64,000 nucleotides of DNA from Tepidicaulis sp002389665 (GCF_965222285.1 NZ_OZ244942.1:1240001-1304000), one strand, 5' to 3'. Numbered from the stretch's first letter, positions 24,601 to 33,191 are shown. A program made the numbers and translations. The notes: generated from the sequence alone by a model not told the origin.

Positions 24601-25644
24601 ATGGGCTATTTTGAAGAAAGGGCGAGAAAAACTCTTCTTGGTACTGAGTTTACAACGGCGCCGGCTTTCCCAGCCAATTCCCTGGTAGAACTAACGAACG
24701 GGTGTAATCACGCGTGTGTTTTTTGCAAAAACTCAAACCAAAAGCGCCGTGCTACTAATCTTGATATGGGGATTTACAAGACCTTTATCGAGCAAGCATC
24801 ACGCCTTGGCTTGAAAGAAGTCGGCTTGTACGCGACCGGCGAGCCGTTCATGACTAAAAACCTGCACGAATATGTCCGAATTGCTAAGTCAAACGGTATT
24901 CGCAGAGTTTACATTACGACTAACGGCGCATTGGCAAAAGTTGATGCGGTTAAGAAATGCGTGGACGCTGGACTGGATAGCATAAAGTTTTCGATCAATG
25001 CCGCTAATCGTGAAGATTATAAGTATGTTCACGGTTATGATGATTTCCAAACTGTGTTGAAGAATCTGGATGAAATTTACAGTTGGAAAAATGCCGAGAA
25101 TGTCGACCTGCAGCTTCTGTGCAGCTGTGTGATTATTCCTGCATTTCCCCATACTAAGGAAAAGCACTTTCAAATTTTCGAGAAATACTTCGAGGATATC
25201 GCGTATATAGAGGCCGCCTCGCAAGGCGGGCAGTCTTTTGAAATTCCAATGAGCGAGAATGAGCTCAGTAAAATCTTCACGGAAAAAGGAGTTGTCGAAG
25301 ACGAGGACTTGTCTCCGTGCTCGATGGTTTTCAATCGATATCATCTTACGGCAGAAGGCTATTTGACCGCGTGCTGTGTCGATTATGACTTAAATTTGGT
25401 CTTTGCGGATCTGAATGAAGAAAATTTAGAAAGCGCGTGGCTGAATAAGTACATTACCGAATTGAGAGAAAAGCACATTGCGCGCAAGCTCGACGGCACA
25501 ATCTGCCATCAATGTTTGAAGAACAAGAAACTTCCATTCGAACCTTTGAGGAAGGTTGCCTCGAAGGATTTTAAGAATGAAGATTTTGTCAAACGTCAAG
25601 AGAAGCTGCTGGAAAGAATAAGCGAGCAGTCCAAAGCCACCTGA
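24601..25644 (+). CDS. Radical SAM/SPASM domain protein, orphan
   Basis: This 347-residue protein has the radical SAM cluster motif CNHACVFC (Cys35, Cys39, Cys42), the glycine-rich YATGEPFM segment and a TTNGAL strand, completing an N-terminal TIM-barrel domain. The C-terminal half has cysteines in LSPCSMVF, TACCVDY and TICHQC, which fit a SPASM or twitch domain with auxiliary iron-sulfur clusters. No peptide substrate, protease or transporter gene lies next to it. Its composition is clearly more AT-rich than flanking genes, with many A/T-ending codons, pointing to recent horizontal gain. ATG 24601 is preceded by a weak TAGGGA site; an in-frame ATG at 24529 is less likely. The substrate is unknown. 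Confidence 0.8.
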   Translation: MGYFEERARKTLLGTEFTTAPAFPANSLVELTNGCNHACVFCKNSNQKRRATNLDMGIYKTFIEQASRLGLKEVGLYATGEPFMTKNLHEYVRIAKSNGIRRVYITTNGALAKVDAVKKCVDAGLDSIKFSINAANREDYKYVHGYDDFQTVLKNLDEIYSWKNAENVDLQLLCSCVIIPAFPHTKEKHFQIFEKYFEDIAYIEAASQGGQSFEIPMSENELSKIFTEKGVVEDEDLSPCSMVFNRYHLTAEGYLTACCVDYDLNLVFADLNEENLESAWLNKYITELREKHIARKLDGTICHQCLKNKKLPFEPLRKVASKDFKNEDFVKRQEKLLERISEQSKAT

Positions 25645-25711
25645 CAAAGCAGCTATCTTCATCGCTCCATTAAAAGCGATGTTTGGCAGACGGGCGCAAT
25701 ATAGCTGAATG

Positions 25712-26200
25712 TTATAGCGCCGGGTTCTTGAGACGGAAGCGCAGAAAGCGCGCGCCCCCGACAACGAGCTCACCGTCCTGCACAAAGCCGCCCCGGCGCA
25801 CGGCCTTCGTATTGGGCCGGCTCGGCGGCAGCAGGATCGTGATCGAGGCAAGCTGCATGGGCCCGAAGGCTCTTTCCCGCACTTTTTTGAAAATCTTCCA
25901 GCCCCAGCCCCAGTAGTCCGGATGCAGCACCAGCGCAAAATCGGCATCGCCGTCTTGCGGCTGCAAGCCGCCCCAGCCGGCAAAGGCACCGTTGATGCAG
26001 AAGGCCCAGGGGCCAAAGCCATGCTCGTCCCAGAGCTTTTGTTTTGCGGCAAGAAAGGCCCGGCAATCTTCCGCCGAAAAACCGCCCGCCAGCAGCGGCA
26101 TTTGTTTGCCGACCAGCGGATTGTTCATCAGCGCAATGATGTCGGCTTCGCCGATATCGCTAAGGGAGAGAAATTCGATTTCGTCCACGGGGAAGGACAT
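25712..26200 (-). CDS. GNAT family N-acetyltransferase
   Basis: From ATG 26200 this is a 162-residue protein of the GNAT type: MNNPLVGKQMPLL near the N-terminus, GWGGLQPQDGDADFALVL in the central beta strands and PDYWGWGWKIFKKV at the acetyl-CoA loop. The usual QxxGxG/A loop is not cleanly recognisable. It lies 28 bp behind the HxlR regulator on the same strand, so the two may be co-transcribed. The ribosome binding site is weak and the start could be further upstream. The acceptor substrate is unknown. Confidence 0.7.
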   Translation of the reverse strand: MSFPVDEIEFLSLSDIGEADIIALMNNPLVGKQMPLLAGGFSAEDCRAFLAAKQKLWDEHGFGPWAFCINGAFAGWGGLQPQDGDADFALVLHPDYWGWGWKIFKKVRERAFGPMQLASITILLPPSRPNTKAVRRGGFVQDGELVVGGARFLRFRLKNPAL

Positions 26201-26228
26201 CCTTTGAAGAGGGAGTTGCCGGAAGCGG

Positions 26229-26723
26229 CTAGTCTTCGCCCGCCGCCAGTTCCGCTTCATAGGCTGCGTTGAGCTCACGCGTAACGGAACGGCGGGGAGG
26301 GCGCGCGCCTAAATGTAGGGCGCGCAGCTCCTTCATGAAAGCTTTCCACATCGGCGGGCCGCCCTCTTCAAGCAATTGTGCGCGGATGGAAAGTTCGCGT
26401 GAAGCAGGCGTGTGCCGCCGCCCCCAAGCGCCCATCTGCGCCAGCAGCGGCACGAGCTCGATGGCAGGCTCGGTGAGGCTGTAAATCGTCTTCTGCTTGT
26501 GGGACGGGTCGGGCGCGGCGGAGAGGAGCCCCGCCTCGGTGAGTTTCTTCAGTCGGTCGGCCAGAATGTTGGAGGCGATGCCTTCCTCGGAGCGGTTGAG
26601 CAGGTCGCGGTAATGGCGGCGGTTCCCGAACATGATGTCGCGAATGACAATGAGGCTCCAGCGGTCTCCCAATGTCTCCAATGTCAAATTGATCGGACAG
26701 CCCGACCGGATCGGTTTTTCCAT
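26229..26723 (-). CDS. HxlR family transcriptional regulator
   Basis: This 164-residue protein opens with SGCPINLTLETLGDRWSLIV, a classic HxlR start, and continues with RDLLNRSEEGIASNILADRL, the winged-helix recognition region. The C-terminal 60 residues extend beyond the minimal domain. It is divergent from a GST gene across a 116-bp gap, which is the usual layout for an HxlR regulator and its target. Many members sense reactive electrophiles or redox stress through a cysteine; Cys9 is in the expected position. Confidence 0.88.
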   Translation of the reverse strand: MEKPIRSGCPINLTLETLGDRWSLIVIRDIMFGNRRHYRDLLNRSEEGIASNILADRLKKLTEAGLLSAAPDPSHKQKTIYSLTEPAIELVPLLAQMGAWGRRHTPASRELSIRAQLLEEGGPPMWKAFMKELRALHLGARPPRRSVTRELNAAYEAELAAGED

Positions 26724-26839
26724 CTGCGCCCCTTTAAAACTGCTTGCATTATAAGGACGGTTTGTTAGTCTCGCAACTGCTTGCGAAATGCAATCAGTAT
26801 GACTGGGGCAGGCATGGCCCCGAAACGAGGAGAAGGCTC

Positions 26840-27496
26840 ATGACGCTGACCGTCTATCTTCATCCCCTTTCGTCCTATTCGCAGAAGGCGATAAGCGCTT
26901 TCTATGAGAAGGACGTGCCTTTCACCGTGAAGATGCTCGACAATAGCGAGCCGGTGGCAAGCGAGTTCGCGGCACTCTGGCCGGTGAAGAAATTTCCCGT
27001 GGCGGTGGATGAGGGCCGCCTGATCTTCGAGGCAACGGGCATTATCGAATATCTGGAAGCGCGCTATCCCGGCGCCGCGCGGCTCATTCCGCAGGACCCG
27101 CTCAAGGCGGCGGAGGTGCGCATGTGGGACCGGTTCTTCGACAATTACATTAGTACGCCTCAGCAGCAGATCGTAATGAGCGTGTTGAAAGGCGGCAGCG
27201 CCGATAGCGAGGCCTGCGACGCATGGCGGCAGGATCTGGAGACCGCTTATGCCGTTCTTGAAAAGCGCATGGCGGGGCGCGAATGGGCGGCGGGAGAGAG
27301 CTTCAGCCTGGCCGACTGCGCCGCCGCGCCCATGCTGCTTTACGCCGATTGGACGCATCCCATCGATCCCGCCTTCAAAGAAGTCTGGGCTTACCGCACG
27401 CGGCTGCTTGCCCGGCCGAGCTATGCGCGCGCCCTAGATGAAGCGCGCCCTTACCGTCATCTCTTCCCGCTCGGCGCGCCGGAAGGACGCGACTGA
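26840..27496 (+). CDS. Glutathione S-transferase family protein
   Basis: The start ATG 26840 follows GAGGAGAAGG and gives 218 residues. The N-terminal thioredoxin fold opens LTVYLHPLSSYSQKA, where a Ser sits in the usual active-site loop, followed by KKFPVAVDEGRLIFEATGII with the cis-Pro and the E-A glutathione-contact site. The helical domain carries FSLADCAAAPMLLY. The gene is divergent from an HxlR regulator that probably controls it, and a SnoaL-like gene follows after 29 bp. The likely role is detoxification; the substrate is unknown. Confidence 0.88.
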   Translation: MTLTVYLHPLSSYSQKAISAFYEKDVPFTVKMLDNSEPVASEFAALWPVKKFPVAVDEGRLIFEATGIIEYLEARYPGAARLIPQDPLKAAEVRMWDRFFDNYISTPQQQIVMSVLKGGSADSEACDAWRQDLETAYAVLEKRMAGREWAAGESFSLADCAAAPMLLYADWTHPIDPAFKEVWAYRTRLLARPSYARALDEARPYRHLFPLGAPEGRD

Positions 27497-27525
27497 GGGC
27501 GATCCCAAGACAGAAAGGAAACGCC

Positions 27526-27903
27526 ATGAGCACGGCCCTCCCCAAAGCCGCCATCGCCAAGGCGGCGTTCGAGGCTTACGCCAACGATGACCGTGCGGCC
27601 ATCGAACGGCTGATCGCCGAGGATTTCAGCTTTATGAGCCCGCTCGACAACGGCATCGGCAGGGAGACCTATTTCGCCCGCTGCTGGCCCAATCATGAAA
27701 CCATTGCCGCATTCCATTTCATCCGTGCGGTGGAGGCGGGGGACGAGGTGATCGTCACATATGAAGGTGAAACGCATGAGGGCCGCAGGTTCCGCAATAC
27801 CGAAGTGCTGACCGTGCGCGATGACGCCATTCATGCCGTTGAGGTCTATTTCGGCTGGTCATTGCCGCATGAGGCAGCGCCGGGTGGCTTTACCGGCTCT
27901 TGA
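27526..27903 (+). CDS. SnoaL-like / NTF2-fold protein
   Basis: This 125-residue protein has the cone-fold layout of the SnoaL/NTF2 superfamily: an N-terminal helix pair (AAFEAYANDDRAAIERLIAE), the FSFMSPLDNGIG segment, then beta strands ending VRDDAIHAVEVYFGW. A ribosome site AAAGGAA precedes ATG 27526. It is probably co-transcribed with the GST just upstream. Such proteins may be enzymes or ligand binders; no function can be assigned from the sequence. Confidence 0.75.
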   Translation: MSTALPKAAIAKAAFEAYANDDRAAIERLIAEDFSFMSPLDNGIGRETYFARCWPNHETIAAFHFIRAVEAGDEVIVTYEGETHEGRRFRNTEVLTVRDDAIHAVEVYFGWSLPHEAAPGGFTGS

Positions 27904-27942
27904 GTTCATGCGCCCCTTGACGGGCGCTTTCCGGTTCTTTAT

Positions 27943-27974
27943 ATAACCAATAAGTTAAATAACTTATTGGTTAT
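27943..27974. promoter_or_regulatory. Perfect palindromic operator upstream of arsR-type gene
   Basis: ATAACCAATAAGTTA (27943-27957) and its exact reverse complement (27960-27974) are separated by AA. The palindrome ends 5 bp before the ATG of the ArsR gene, where an autorepressor would block transcription or translation. No other candidate operator is seen in the gap. Binding by the adjacent regulator is inferred from position and symmetry. Confidence 0.75.
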
Positions 27975-27979
27975 TCAAA

Positions 27980-28312
27980 ATGACGACCGACCGATTGAGC
28001 CTCACTTTAGGCGCGCTGGCCGACCCCACACGCCGGGCCATTCTTGCCCGCCTTGCCTCGGGCGAGGCGTCGGTCAGCGAACTCGCCGAGCCTTTCGAGA
28101 TGAGCCAGCCCGCCGTCTCCAAACATCTCAAAGTGCTGGAAAAGGCAGGGCTCATCACGCGCGGGCGCAAGGCGCAGTACCGGCCCTGCAAGCTCGACCC
28201 CGGCCCTTTGAAAGACGTCGCCGCCTGGCTCGAACATTACCGGCAGTTCTGGGATGAGAGCCTTGGCCGGCTCGAGGCTTATTTGCTCGCATCGGAAAAG
28301 GAAAAGAAATGA
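27980..28312 (+). CDS. ArsR family winged-helix regulator
   Basis: This 110-residue ArsR-type protein has LADPTRRAILARLASGEASV as its opening helices and VSELAEPFEMSQPAVSKHLK as the recognition helix. No metal-binding ELCVCDL box is present, so this is the non-metal subgroup often paired with SRPBCC proteins. A 32-bp perfect palindrome lies immediately upstream. The stop overlaps the start of the SRPBCC gene by 4 bp (ATGA), so the two are coupled. The signal sensed is unknown. Confidence 0.9.
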   Translation: MTTDRLSLTLGALADPTRRAILARLASGEASVSELAEPFEMSQPAVSKHLKVLEKAGLITRGRKAQYRPCKLDPGPLKDVAAWLEHYRQFWDESLGRLEAYLLASEKEKK

Positions 28313-28863
28313 TGGCCGGATCACCTCTGATGACGGGCTTGCTCGCAGCCGGGCTCGTGCTGCTTGTGGCGGCGGGCGCGGTGGCGGGCTATGCGGCGAC
28401 GCGGCCCGACACGTTCCGCATCGAGCGGAGCATCCGCATCGCTGCGCCGCCGGAAAAAATCTTCGCGCTGATCGGCGATTTCAAAAATTGGGAAGCCTGG
28501 TCTCCTTGGGAAAAGAAAGACCCGGATATGAAACGCCTTTATAGCGGCCCGCCGCGCGGCAAGGGCGCGAGCTATGAATGGGAAGGGGACCGGCGCATCG
28601 GCCATGGCCGGATGGAAATTGCAGAAACTGTGCCTGCTAGGAAACTGGAAATCGACCTGGAATTTTTCTCGCCCATGGAAGCGCGGAACAAAGCCGAGTT
28701 CCGGCTTACGCCGGAAGGCGAGGCAACGCATGTCACATGGGCGATGTATGGGACGCAGACCTATGCCGGAAAACTCATCTCGGTCTTCATGAGCATGGAG
28801 AAGATGGTGGGGCCGGATTTCGAGGCGGGATTGAGCGCGCTGAAAGCCGTTGCCGAGAATTAA
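28309..28863 (+). CDS. SRPBCC family protein with N-terminal membrane anchor
   Basis: This 184-residue protein has an N-terminal hydrophobic helix (about 8-28, GLLAAGLVLLVAAGAVAGYA) and then the START-like SRPBCC domain, recognised by RIERSIRIAAPPEKIFALIG at the start and GDFKNWEAWSPWEKK. SRPBCC domains form a deep hydrophobic ligand pocket. It is translated with the ArsR regulator by ATGA overlap and followed by two VOC genes. Ligand unknown. Confidence 0.85.
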   Translation: MMAGSPLMTGLLAAGLVLLVAAGAVAGYAATRPDTFRIERSIRIAAPPEKIFALIGDFKNWEAWSPWEKKDPDMKRLYSGPPRGKGASYEWEGDRRIGHGRMEIAETVPARKLEIDLEFFSPMEARNKAEFRLTPEGEATHVTWAMYGTQTYAGKLISVFMSMEKMVGPDFEAGLSALKAVAEN

Positions 28864-28900
28864 GGCGCCCGCGAAAAACGCATTTAACTGGGAGATGAGT

Positions 28901-29320
28901 ATGTCACTGAACACCTATCTGTTTTTCGACGGCAATTGCCGCGAAGCATTCGACTTTTACAAAGACTGTCTAAAGGCGGAAATCACCTTCTCCCTGACAT
29001 TCGGCGATACGCCGGATGGCGGCCCCGCGGGCGAAGAAGGCGCAGGCGATATCAGCCAGAAGATCGCGCATATCTGCCTTGAAAAAGACGGCTTTCAGTT
29101 GATGGCTTCCGACGAGCCAGGGACTTATGAGCGCCCGCAGGGGTTCCGGGTCTGTTTCAACGGCAAAACCCCTGAAGAGGCGAAGCAGGTTTTCGAAGCG
29201 CTTTCCAAAGGCGGAGAAGTGACGATGCCGATCGGCGAGACGTTCTTCTCGCCTGCCTTCGGCATGCTGCGCGATAAGTTCGGCATTCCCTGGATCGTGA
29301 ATACGCAAACGCCCGAATAA
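28901..29320 (+). CDS. VOC family (PhnB-like) protein
   Basis: With ATG 28901 (GGAG 6 nt upstream; ATG 28895 is possible) the protein has 139 residues. It opens LNTYLFFDGNCREAFDFYKD and ends GMLRDKFGIPWIVNTQ, the standard frame of PhnB-type vicinal-oxygen-chelate proteins. Despite the name, PhnB members are usually of unknown function and not phosphonate enzymes. It is the third gene of the ArsR-led operon. Confidence 0.85.
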   Translation: MSLNTYLFFDGNCREAFDFYKDCLKAEITFSLTFGDTPDGGPAGEEGAGDISQKIAHICLEKDGFQLMASDEPGTYERPQGFRVCFNGKTPEEAKQVFEALSKGGEVTMPIGETFFSPAFGMLRDKFGIPWIVNTQTPE

Positions 29321-29356
29321 TTTCTCCAATACCCCGAAAAGAGGAGGTGGTCCCTC

Positions 29357-29851
29357 ATGTCCGGGAAGATACAGAAAATCACGCCCTGTCTCTGGTTCGA
29401 CAAAGAAGCGGAGGAGGCGGCGAAACATTACGTTTCGATCTTCGCCAATTCCCGCATCGGCGCTGTCGCCCGCTACACCGGGGAAGGAAAAGACATCCAC
29501 GGCAAAGAAGAAGGCACGGTAATGACCGTCGAGTTTGAGCTGGACGGGCAGCATTTTACCGCGCTGAATGGCGGCCCGCAGTTTCCTTTCACCGAGGCAA
29601 TCTCGCTGCAGGTTGGCTGCGCCGATCAGGAAGAAGTGGATTACTACTGGGCGCATCTGTCGGAAGGCGGGGAGGAAGGCCCTTGCGGCTGGCTGAAAGA
29701 CAGATACGGTCTTTCCTGGCAGATCGTGCCGGATGTGTTGCCGCAATTGCTGAGCGGTGATCCGGAGGGCGCGGCGCGCGTCACGCAGGCTTTCATGAAA
29801 ATGAAGAAATTCGATATCGCGGCTCTCAGGCAAGCCTATGCAGGGCATTAG
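29357..29851 (+). CDS. VOC family (PhnB / 3-demethylubiquinone methyltransferase-like) protein
   Basis: This 164-residue VOC protein opens KITPCLWFDKEAEEAAKHYV and contains FPFTEAISLQVGC, VDYYWAHLSEGG and GWLKDRYGLSWQIVPDVL, matching the family often mis-annotated as 3-demethylubiquinone-9 methyltransferase. The chemistry is unknown. It follows the first VOC gene after 36 bp behind a clear AGGAGG ribosome site and is probably in the same operon. Confidence 0.88.
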   Translation: MSGKIQKITPCLWFDKEAEEAAKHYVSIFANSRIGAVARYTGEGKDIHGKEEGTVMTVEFELDGQHFTALNGGPQFPFTEAISLQVGCADQEEVDYYWAHLSEGGEEGPCGWLKDRYGLSWQIVPDVLPQLLSGDPEGAARVTQAFMKMKKFDIAALRQAYAGH

Positions 29852-29865
29852 GCAAGAGGATGACA

Positions 29866-30540
29866 ATGAAACGGATATTGGTTGGATGCGTACTGGTGAC
29901 CTTCGCCTCGCTCATGGTGTTCACCGGCGCGGCGCGCTCGGCAAGCGCCGAAGAACAGGCGGCGATCCCGGCCGGCACCTATGAACTTGATAAGTCCCAT
30001 GCGAGCCTCATCTTCCGGGTCAGTCATTTGGGCTTTTCGATGTACACGGCGCGCTTCACGAAATTCGATGCGGAGCTGTTCTTCGATCCGGAAAATCCTG
30101 AAGCCGCGCGTGTAACGGCAAAGGTCGATCCCACCTCGCTTGAAACGGATTTTCCGGTGGAGGAAATGGATCATGATTTCAATGCCCAGCTTCTCGGGCC
30201 CGACTGGCTGGATGCGGCGCAGTTTCCGGAAATCTCTTTCGTCTCGAAAGAGATTGAGCCGACGGGCGGAAACAGCGCCAAGATCATCGGTGACTTTACG
30301 CTGCACGGCGTGACGAAGCAGCTGACCCTCGATGCCACTTATAATGGCGGCTATGAGCGTCATGAATATGATCCGGACAATTCCCGCATCGGTTTTTCGG
30401 CAACGGGAAGTCTCAAACGCTCCGAGTATGGCATTGCCTATGGCATCCCCGCGCCGGGGTCCGATTTCGGTGTGGGTGATGAAGTGGACATCATTCTGGA
30501 AGTCGAATTTTCCCGCCCCCGGGACGGCACAGCGGACTAG
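29866..30540 (+). CDS. YceI family periplasmic protein
   Basis: From ATG 29866 (AAGAGG at 6-nt spacing) the protein has 224 residues. A Sec signal peptide (about 1-27, ending SASA) precedes the lipocalin-like YceI domain: GTYELDKSHASLIFRVSHLG at the start, PTSLETDFPVEEMDHDFNAQ, and FTLHGVTKQLTLDATYNGG. YceI proteins bind long-chain lipids such as polyprenoids in the periplasm. It is the last recognised member of the ArsR-led run. Confidence 0.9.
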   Translation: MKRILVGCVLVTFASLMVFTGAARSASAEEQAAIPAGTYELDKSHASLIFRVSHLGFSMYTARFTKFDAELFFDPENPEAARVTAKVDPTSLETDFPVEEMDHDFNAQLLGPDWLDAAQFPEISFVSKEIEPTGGNSAKIIGDFTLHGVTKQLTLDATYNGGYERHEYDPDNSRIGFSATGSLKRSEYGIAYGIPAPGSDFGVGDEVDIILEVEFSRPRDGTAD

Positions 30541-30591
30541 CGCCGCTTTGCCCCCTGCGCCATAGTAAAGCGGCAATCAGGGGAGAGGCGG

Positions 30592-31044
30592 ATGAGACGG
30601 TGGGTGAAAGCGGCGGCGGCCTTGGCGCTTGCGGCAAGTTTCAGCGCAGAACTTTCGGCGGAGCCGATCCCAAGGCTCGACGGAACCTGGGTGGTGGACA
30701 GCTATGCGTTTCGCCCGATCTCGGCCATGGATGCGGAAGGCGCGGATGCCTATCTTGGCCGCACACAATATTTCGAGAAAGGTTTTGCCGAGGGGCCGTT
30801 TTTCAACTGCGATTTCGAAGGTCTCAGTCTTTCTTACAAAGTCCGCGATGTGGCCGGGTTCATGCAAGACCCGGATAACATCCCTTACGCCGAAGCCGGG
30901 CTTTCCGGCGGGCAGTTTCTCGAGCATGACATTGCCTGCGAGAAGAACGGCGACCGTCTGACGATGCTCACCAGTGAAAATGCGATGGAAGCCTTCATCG
31001 GCTTTGACGGCGTGATCTTTCACTTGAATTACGCCGAAGAGTAA
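30592..31044 (+). CDS. Hypothetical secreted protein
   Basis: This 150-residue protein has an N-terminal Sec signal peptide (MRRWVKAAAALALAASFSA, cleavage probably after SAEL-SAE). The mature part is acidic and carries two cysteines (FFNCDF and DIACEK) that could form a disulfide in the periplasm. I do not recognise the family. It lies 51 bp after the YceI gene on the same strand, with GGGAGAGG before the ATG. Confidence 0.6.
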   Translation: MRRWVKAAAALALAASFSAELSAEPIPRLDGTWVVDSYAFRPISAMDAEGADAYLGRTQYFEKGFAEGPFFNCDFEGLSLSYKVRDVAGFMQDPDNIPYAEAGLSGGQFLEHDIACEKNGDRLTMLTSENAMEAFIGFDGVIFHLNYAEE

Positions 31045-31194
31045 TCCGGTGTGCCGCTGCTTTATACTTATGTTTGAGGCGGCGTATAACCTCTGCAAAT
31101 GGCAGTATTTTTGCCCAGAATACAGTCATTCGTTTAATCGACTTTAACCTTACCCGGGTTACACATCCTCACGATTTTTTGGGGATGAAGAATC

Positions 31195-32481
31195 ATGACA
31201 AGAAAAATAATGAAAGTCCTGGCCTTCGGGCTGGGCATGGTTGCCTTTGCCGGTGGCACGGCAGGGGCGGATGAACTGGGCCTGCGCGGCCCTGCGCTTC
31301 CGGCGAATGCCGATGAAGCGATGCTCGACGATGGGGCCGCCAAAACGCGGCTCGAAATTTTCGAGCGCATGACCGACTTCCAGGAATATGTGCAAGGCAA
31401 GCCGCTTGAGCTGCTACGTGCCCGCCAGGCCGGGGCGCTGCCCAATGTCGGCATCAAGTTCGGCGCGGGCTTCACCGGGACGGTCGTTTATGAGCGCACG
31501 AATACGGACGGCAAATTCCCGATCCTCTCCCGCCTGCCGGGCCAGCATACCGGCAACTCGGACACGCAGTGGATCGTGAACGATGCCGCTTGGGGCGCGG
31601 CGGTGTCGGCGGGGGACTGGCTGACCGGTTATGCGCAGCTTGAATATATCGACACCCGCTATCCGGGCGAGGAAGACATTCAGCTTCGCAAAGCCTTCGG
31701 CGTTGTCGGCAATCTCGACCGCTTTCCGCTCTATGCCTATTTCGGCCGTAACACGATCGATTTCGGCGATATGTCGACCTACAACCCTTTCACGCACAAC
31801 ATGAACACGCACTTCTTCTGGGCTTTGTCGAAAGATCCGGTCCTCGGCGTCGGCGCGGTTTATGATGGCTGGCATGTGGTCGGCACGATCATTCCGGAAG
31901 GGCGCCACCAGCGCACCGCCGATACCGAAGGCAGCGACTTTTTCGGCAATTATGCACTCAATGCCACGAAGGTCGTGGACCTCGGCAATGGCGTGCGGCT
32001 GAAAGGCGGCCTCGGCTATCTGCACCGTACGATTTACAACACCGTCACCCCGCACCACACGGGCGGCATGGTCGCCGGCCAGCCGCGCACGGATAACGCG
32101 GCGGTGGACGCCAACCTGACCCTCGGCTGGGGCCCCTTCGATGTAATGGCCGAATACACGACCACGCTCGAGGATTGGCCGGCCACGGGCGAGAAGGTGG
32201 AAGCGCTCACCGTGCAGGGCCGTTACAAGGATTCCATCCTTTCCTATCCGACCGAATATTCAGCTGTGTATAGCCGCGGTGATTTCGGTCCGAACGGCTC
32301 GGAATTCGAATTCATGGAACAGATGGCGCTCGGGCTTGAAACCCATATCGACGAGAACTTCTCGATCGGTCTGGAATATGTCCGCAATCACGGCTTCGCG
32401 CCGCTTGTGAACATCCAGGTTACCTCCGACCAGTCGGTGAAGACCGATACGTTCATTGCCGGTATCCACGTCTATTTCTAA
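31195..32481 (+). CDS. Outer-membrane beta-barrel protein, LbtU-like porin
   Basis: This 428-residue protein has a signal peptide (about 1-25, ending AGADE), a short coiled region near 50-75 (KTRLEIFERMTDFQEYV), then alternating amphipathic strands to a C-terminal aromatic end (FIAGIHVYF), as in outer-membrane barrels. The segment GNLDRFPLYAYFGRNTIDFG resembles LbtU-type siderophore porins. That specific assignment is by resemblance only; other barrels are possible. A strong terminator follows, so it is a single-gene unit. Confidence 0.65.
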   Translation: MTRKIMKVLAFGLGMVAFAGGTAGADELGLRGPALPANADEAMLDDGAAKTRLEIFERMTDFQEYVQGKPLELLRARQAGALPNVGIKFGAGFTGTVVYERTNTDGKFPILSRLPGQHTGNSDTQWIVNDAAWGAAVSAGDWLTGYAQLEYIDTRYPGEEDIQLRKAFGVVGNLDRFPLYAYFGRNTIDFGDMSTYNPFTHNMNTHFFWALSKDPVLGVGAVYDGWHVVGTIIPEGRHQRTADTEGSDFFGNYALNATKVVDLGNGVRLKGGLGYLHRTIYNTVTPHHTGGMVAGQPRTDNAAVDANLTLGWGPFDVMAEYTTTLEDWPATGEKVEALTVQGRYKDSILSYPTEYSAVYSRGDFGPNGSEFEFMEQMALGLETHIDENFSIGLEYVRNHGFAPLVNIQVTSDQSVKTDTFIAGIHVYF

Positions 32482-32503
32482 AACGGAAACGGCGGACAGC
32501 AGC

Positions 32504-32537
32504 AAAGGCCGGGCGCAAGCGTCCGGCCTTTTCGTTT
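32504..32537 (+). terminator. Rho-independent terminator after the porin gene
   Basis: The stem AAGGCCGGGCGC pairs with CGTCCGGCCTT (one G-T pair) around AAG and is followed by TTTTCGTTTT. The position 23 bp after the stop codon and the T-rich tail give a good terminator. Confidence 0.85.
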
Positions 32538-32624
32538 TGGGGGCAGATGATCTATTTCCTCTCATTCGCGAAATAGGTACTCTGTCCCTGCTTGGCGTGC
32601 GCAAGCGATGAGAAGGAATTCAAG

Positions 32625-33191
32625 ATGCGGCGTATTTCGGGGCTTCGGGCGGCAACACTCATTTTAGCCGGTATGGCGATGACAGGCGCAATGACAGGGG
32701 CGGGCACGCCGGCGCTGGCCGATGGCAATGCCGACAATCTGGCCTGTTTCGAGCAGTTCAAGCCGGGGGGCGATGAGCGCCTCGCCATCTATTATTGCAG
32801 CCGGGCGATCCAGTCCGGCGATCTGGCGCCGGCGGACAAGGTAACGGCGCTTCTCAACCGCGGTGTGGCGCATAAGAAGACCGGCAACCTGCAAATGGCG
32901 ATTGTCGATTATACTGCCGCGCTGGGTATCGCCCCGGACGATGCGCTGGTTCTGGCGAACCGGGCGAATGCCTACCGCGAATCGGGCAAGCTCACCGAAG
33001 CGCTGGCCGACATCAACCGGGCGCTGGAGCTTCAGCCGGAGCGCGCCGCCTCTTATTATGTGCGCGGCTCGATCTATGAAGCCCAGGGCAAAGAGGCCGA
33101 AGCGCGCGCCGACTTCCTGAAAGCCTATGAGCTCAATCCGGAAAGCAGCGAATATAAAGACAAGGCCTGGGACGCGGGCGCCCAGCAATAG
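32625..33191 (+). CDS. TPR repeat secreted protein
   Basis: From ATG 32625 (AGAAGGA upstream) the protein has 188 residues with a signal peptide (about 1-33, ending PALADG). Three TPR-like helix pairs follow: ALLNRGVAHKKTGNLQMAIV, ALVLANRANAYRESGKLTEA and ASYYVRGSIYEAQGKEAEAR. Two cysteines (LACFEQF, YYCSRAI) lie before the repeats. It is probably a periplasmic protein-protein interaction module. It stands between the porin terminator and a membrane protein gene. Confidence 0.82.
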   Translation: MRRISGLRAATLILAGMAMTGAMTGAGTPALADGNADNLACFEQFKPGGDERLAIYYCSRAIQSGDLAPADKVTALLNRGVAHKKTGNLQMAIVDYTAALGIAPDDALVLANRANAYRESGKLTEALADINRALELQPERAASYYVRGSIYEAQGKEAEARADFLKAYELNPESSEYKDKAWDAGAQQ

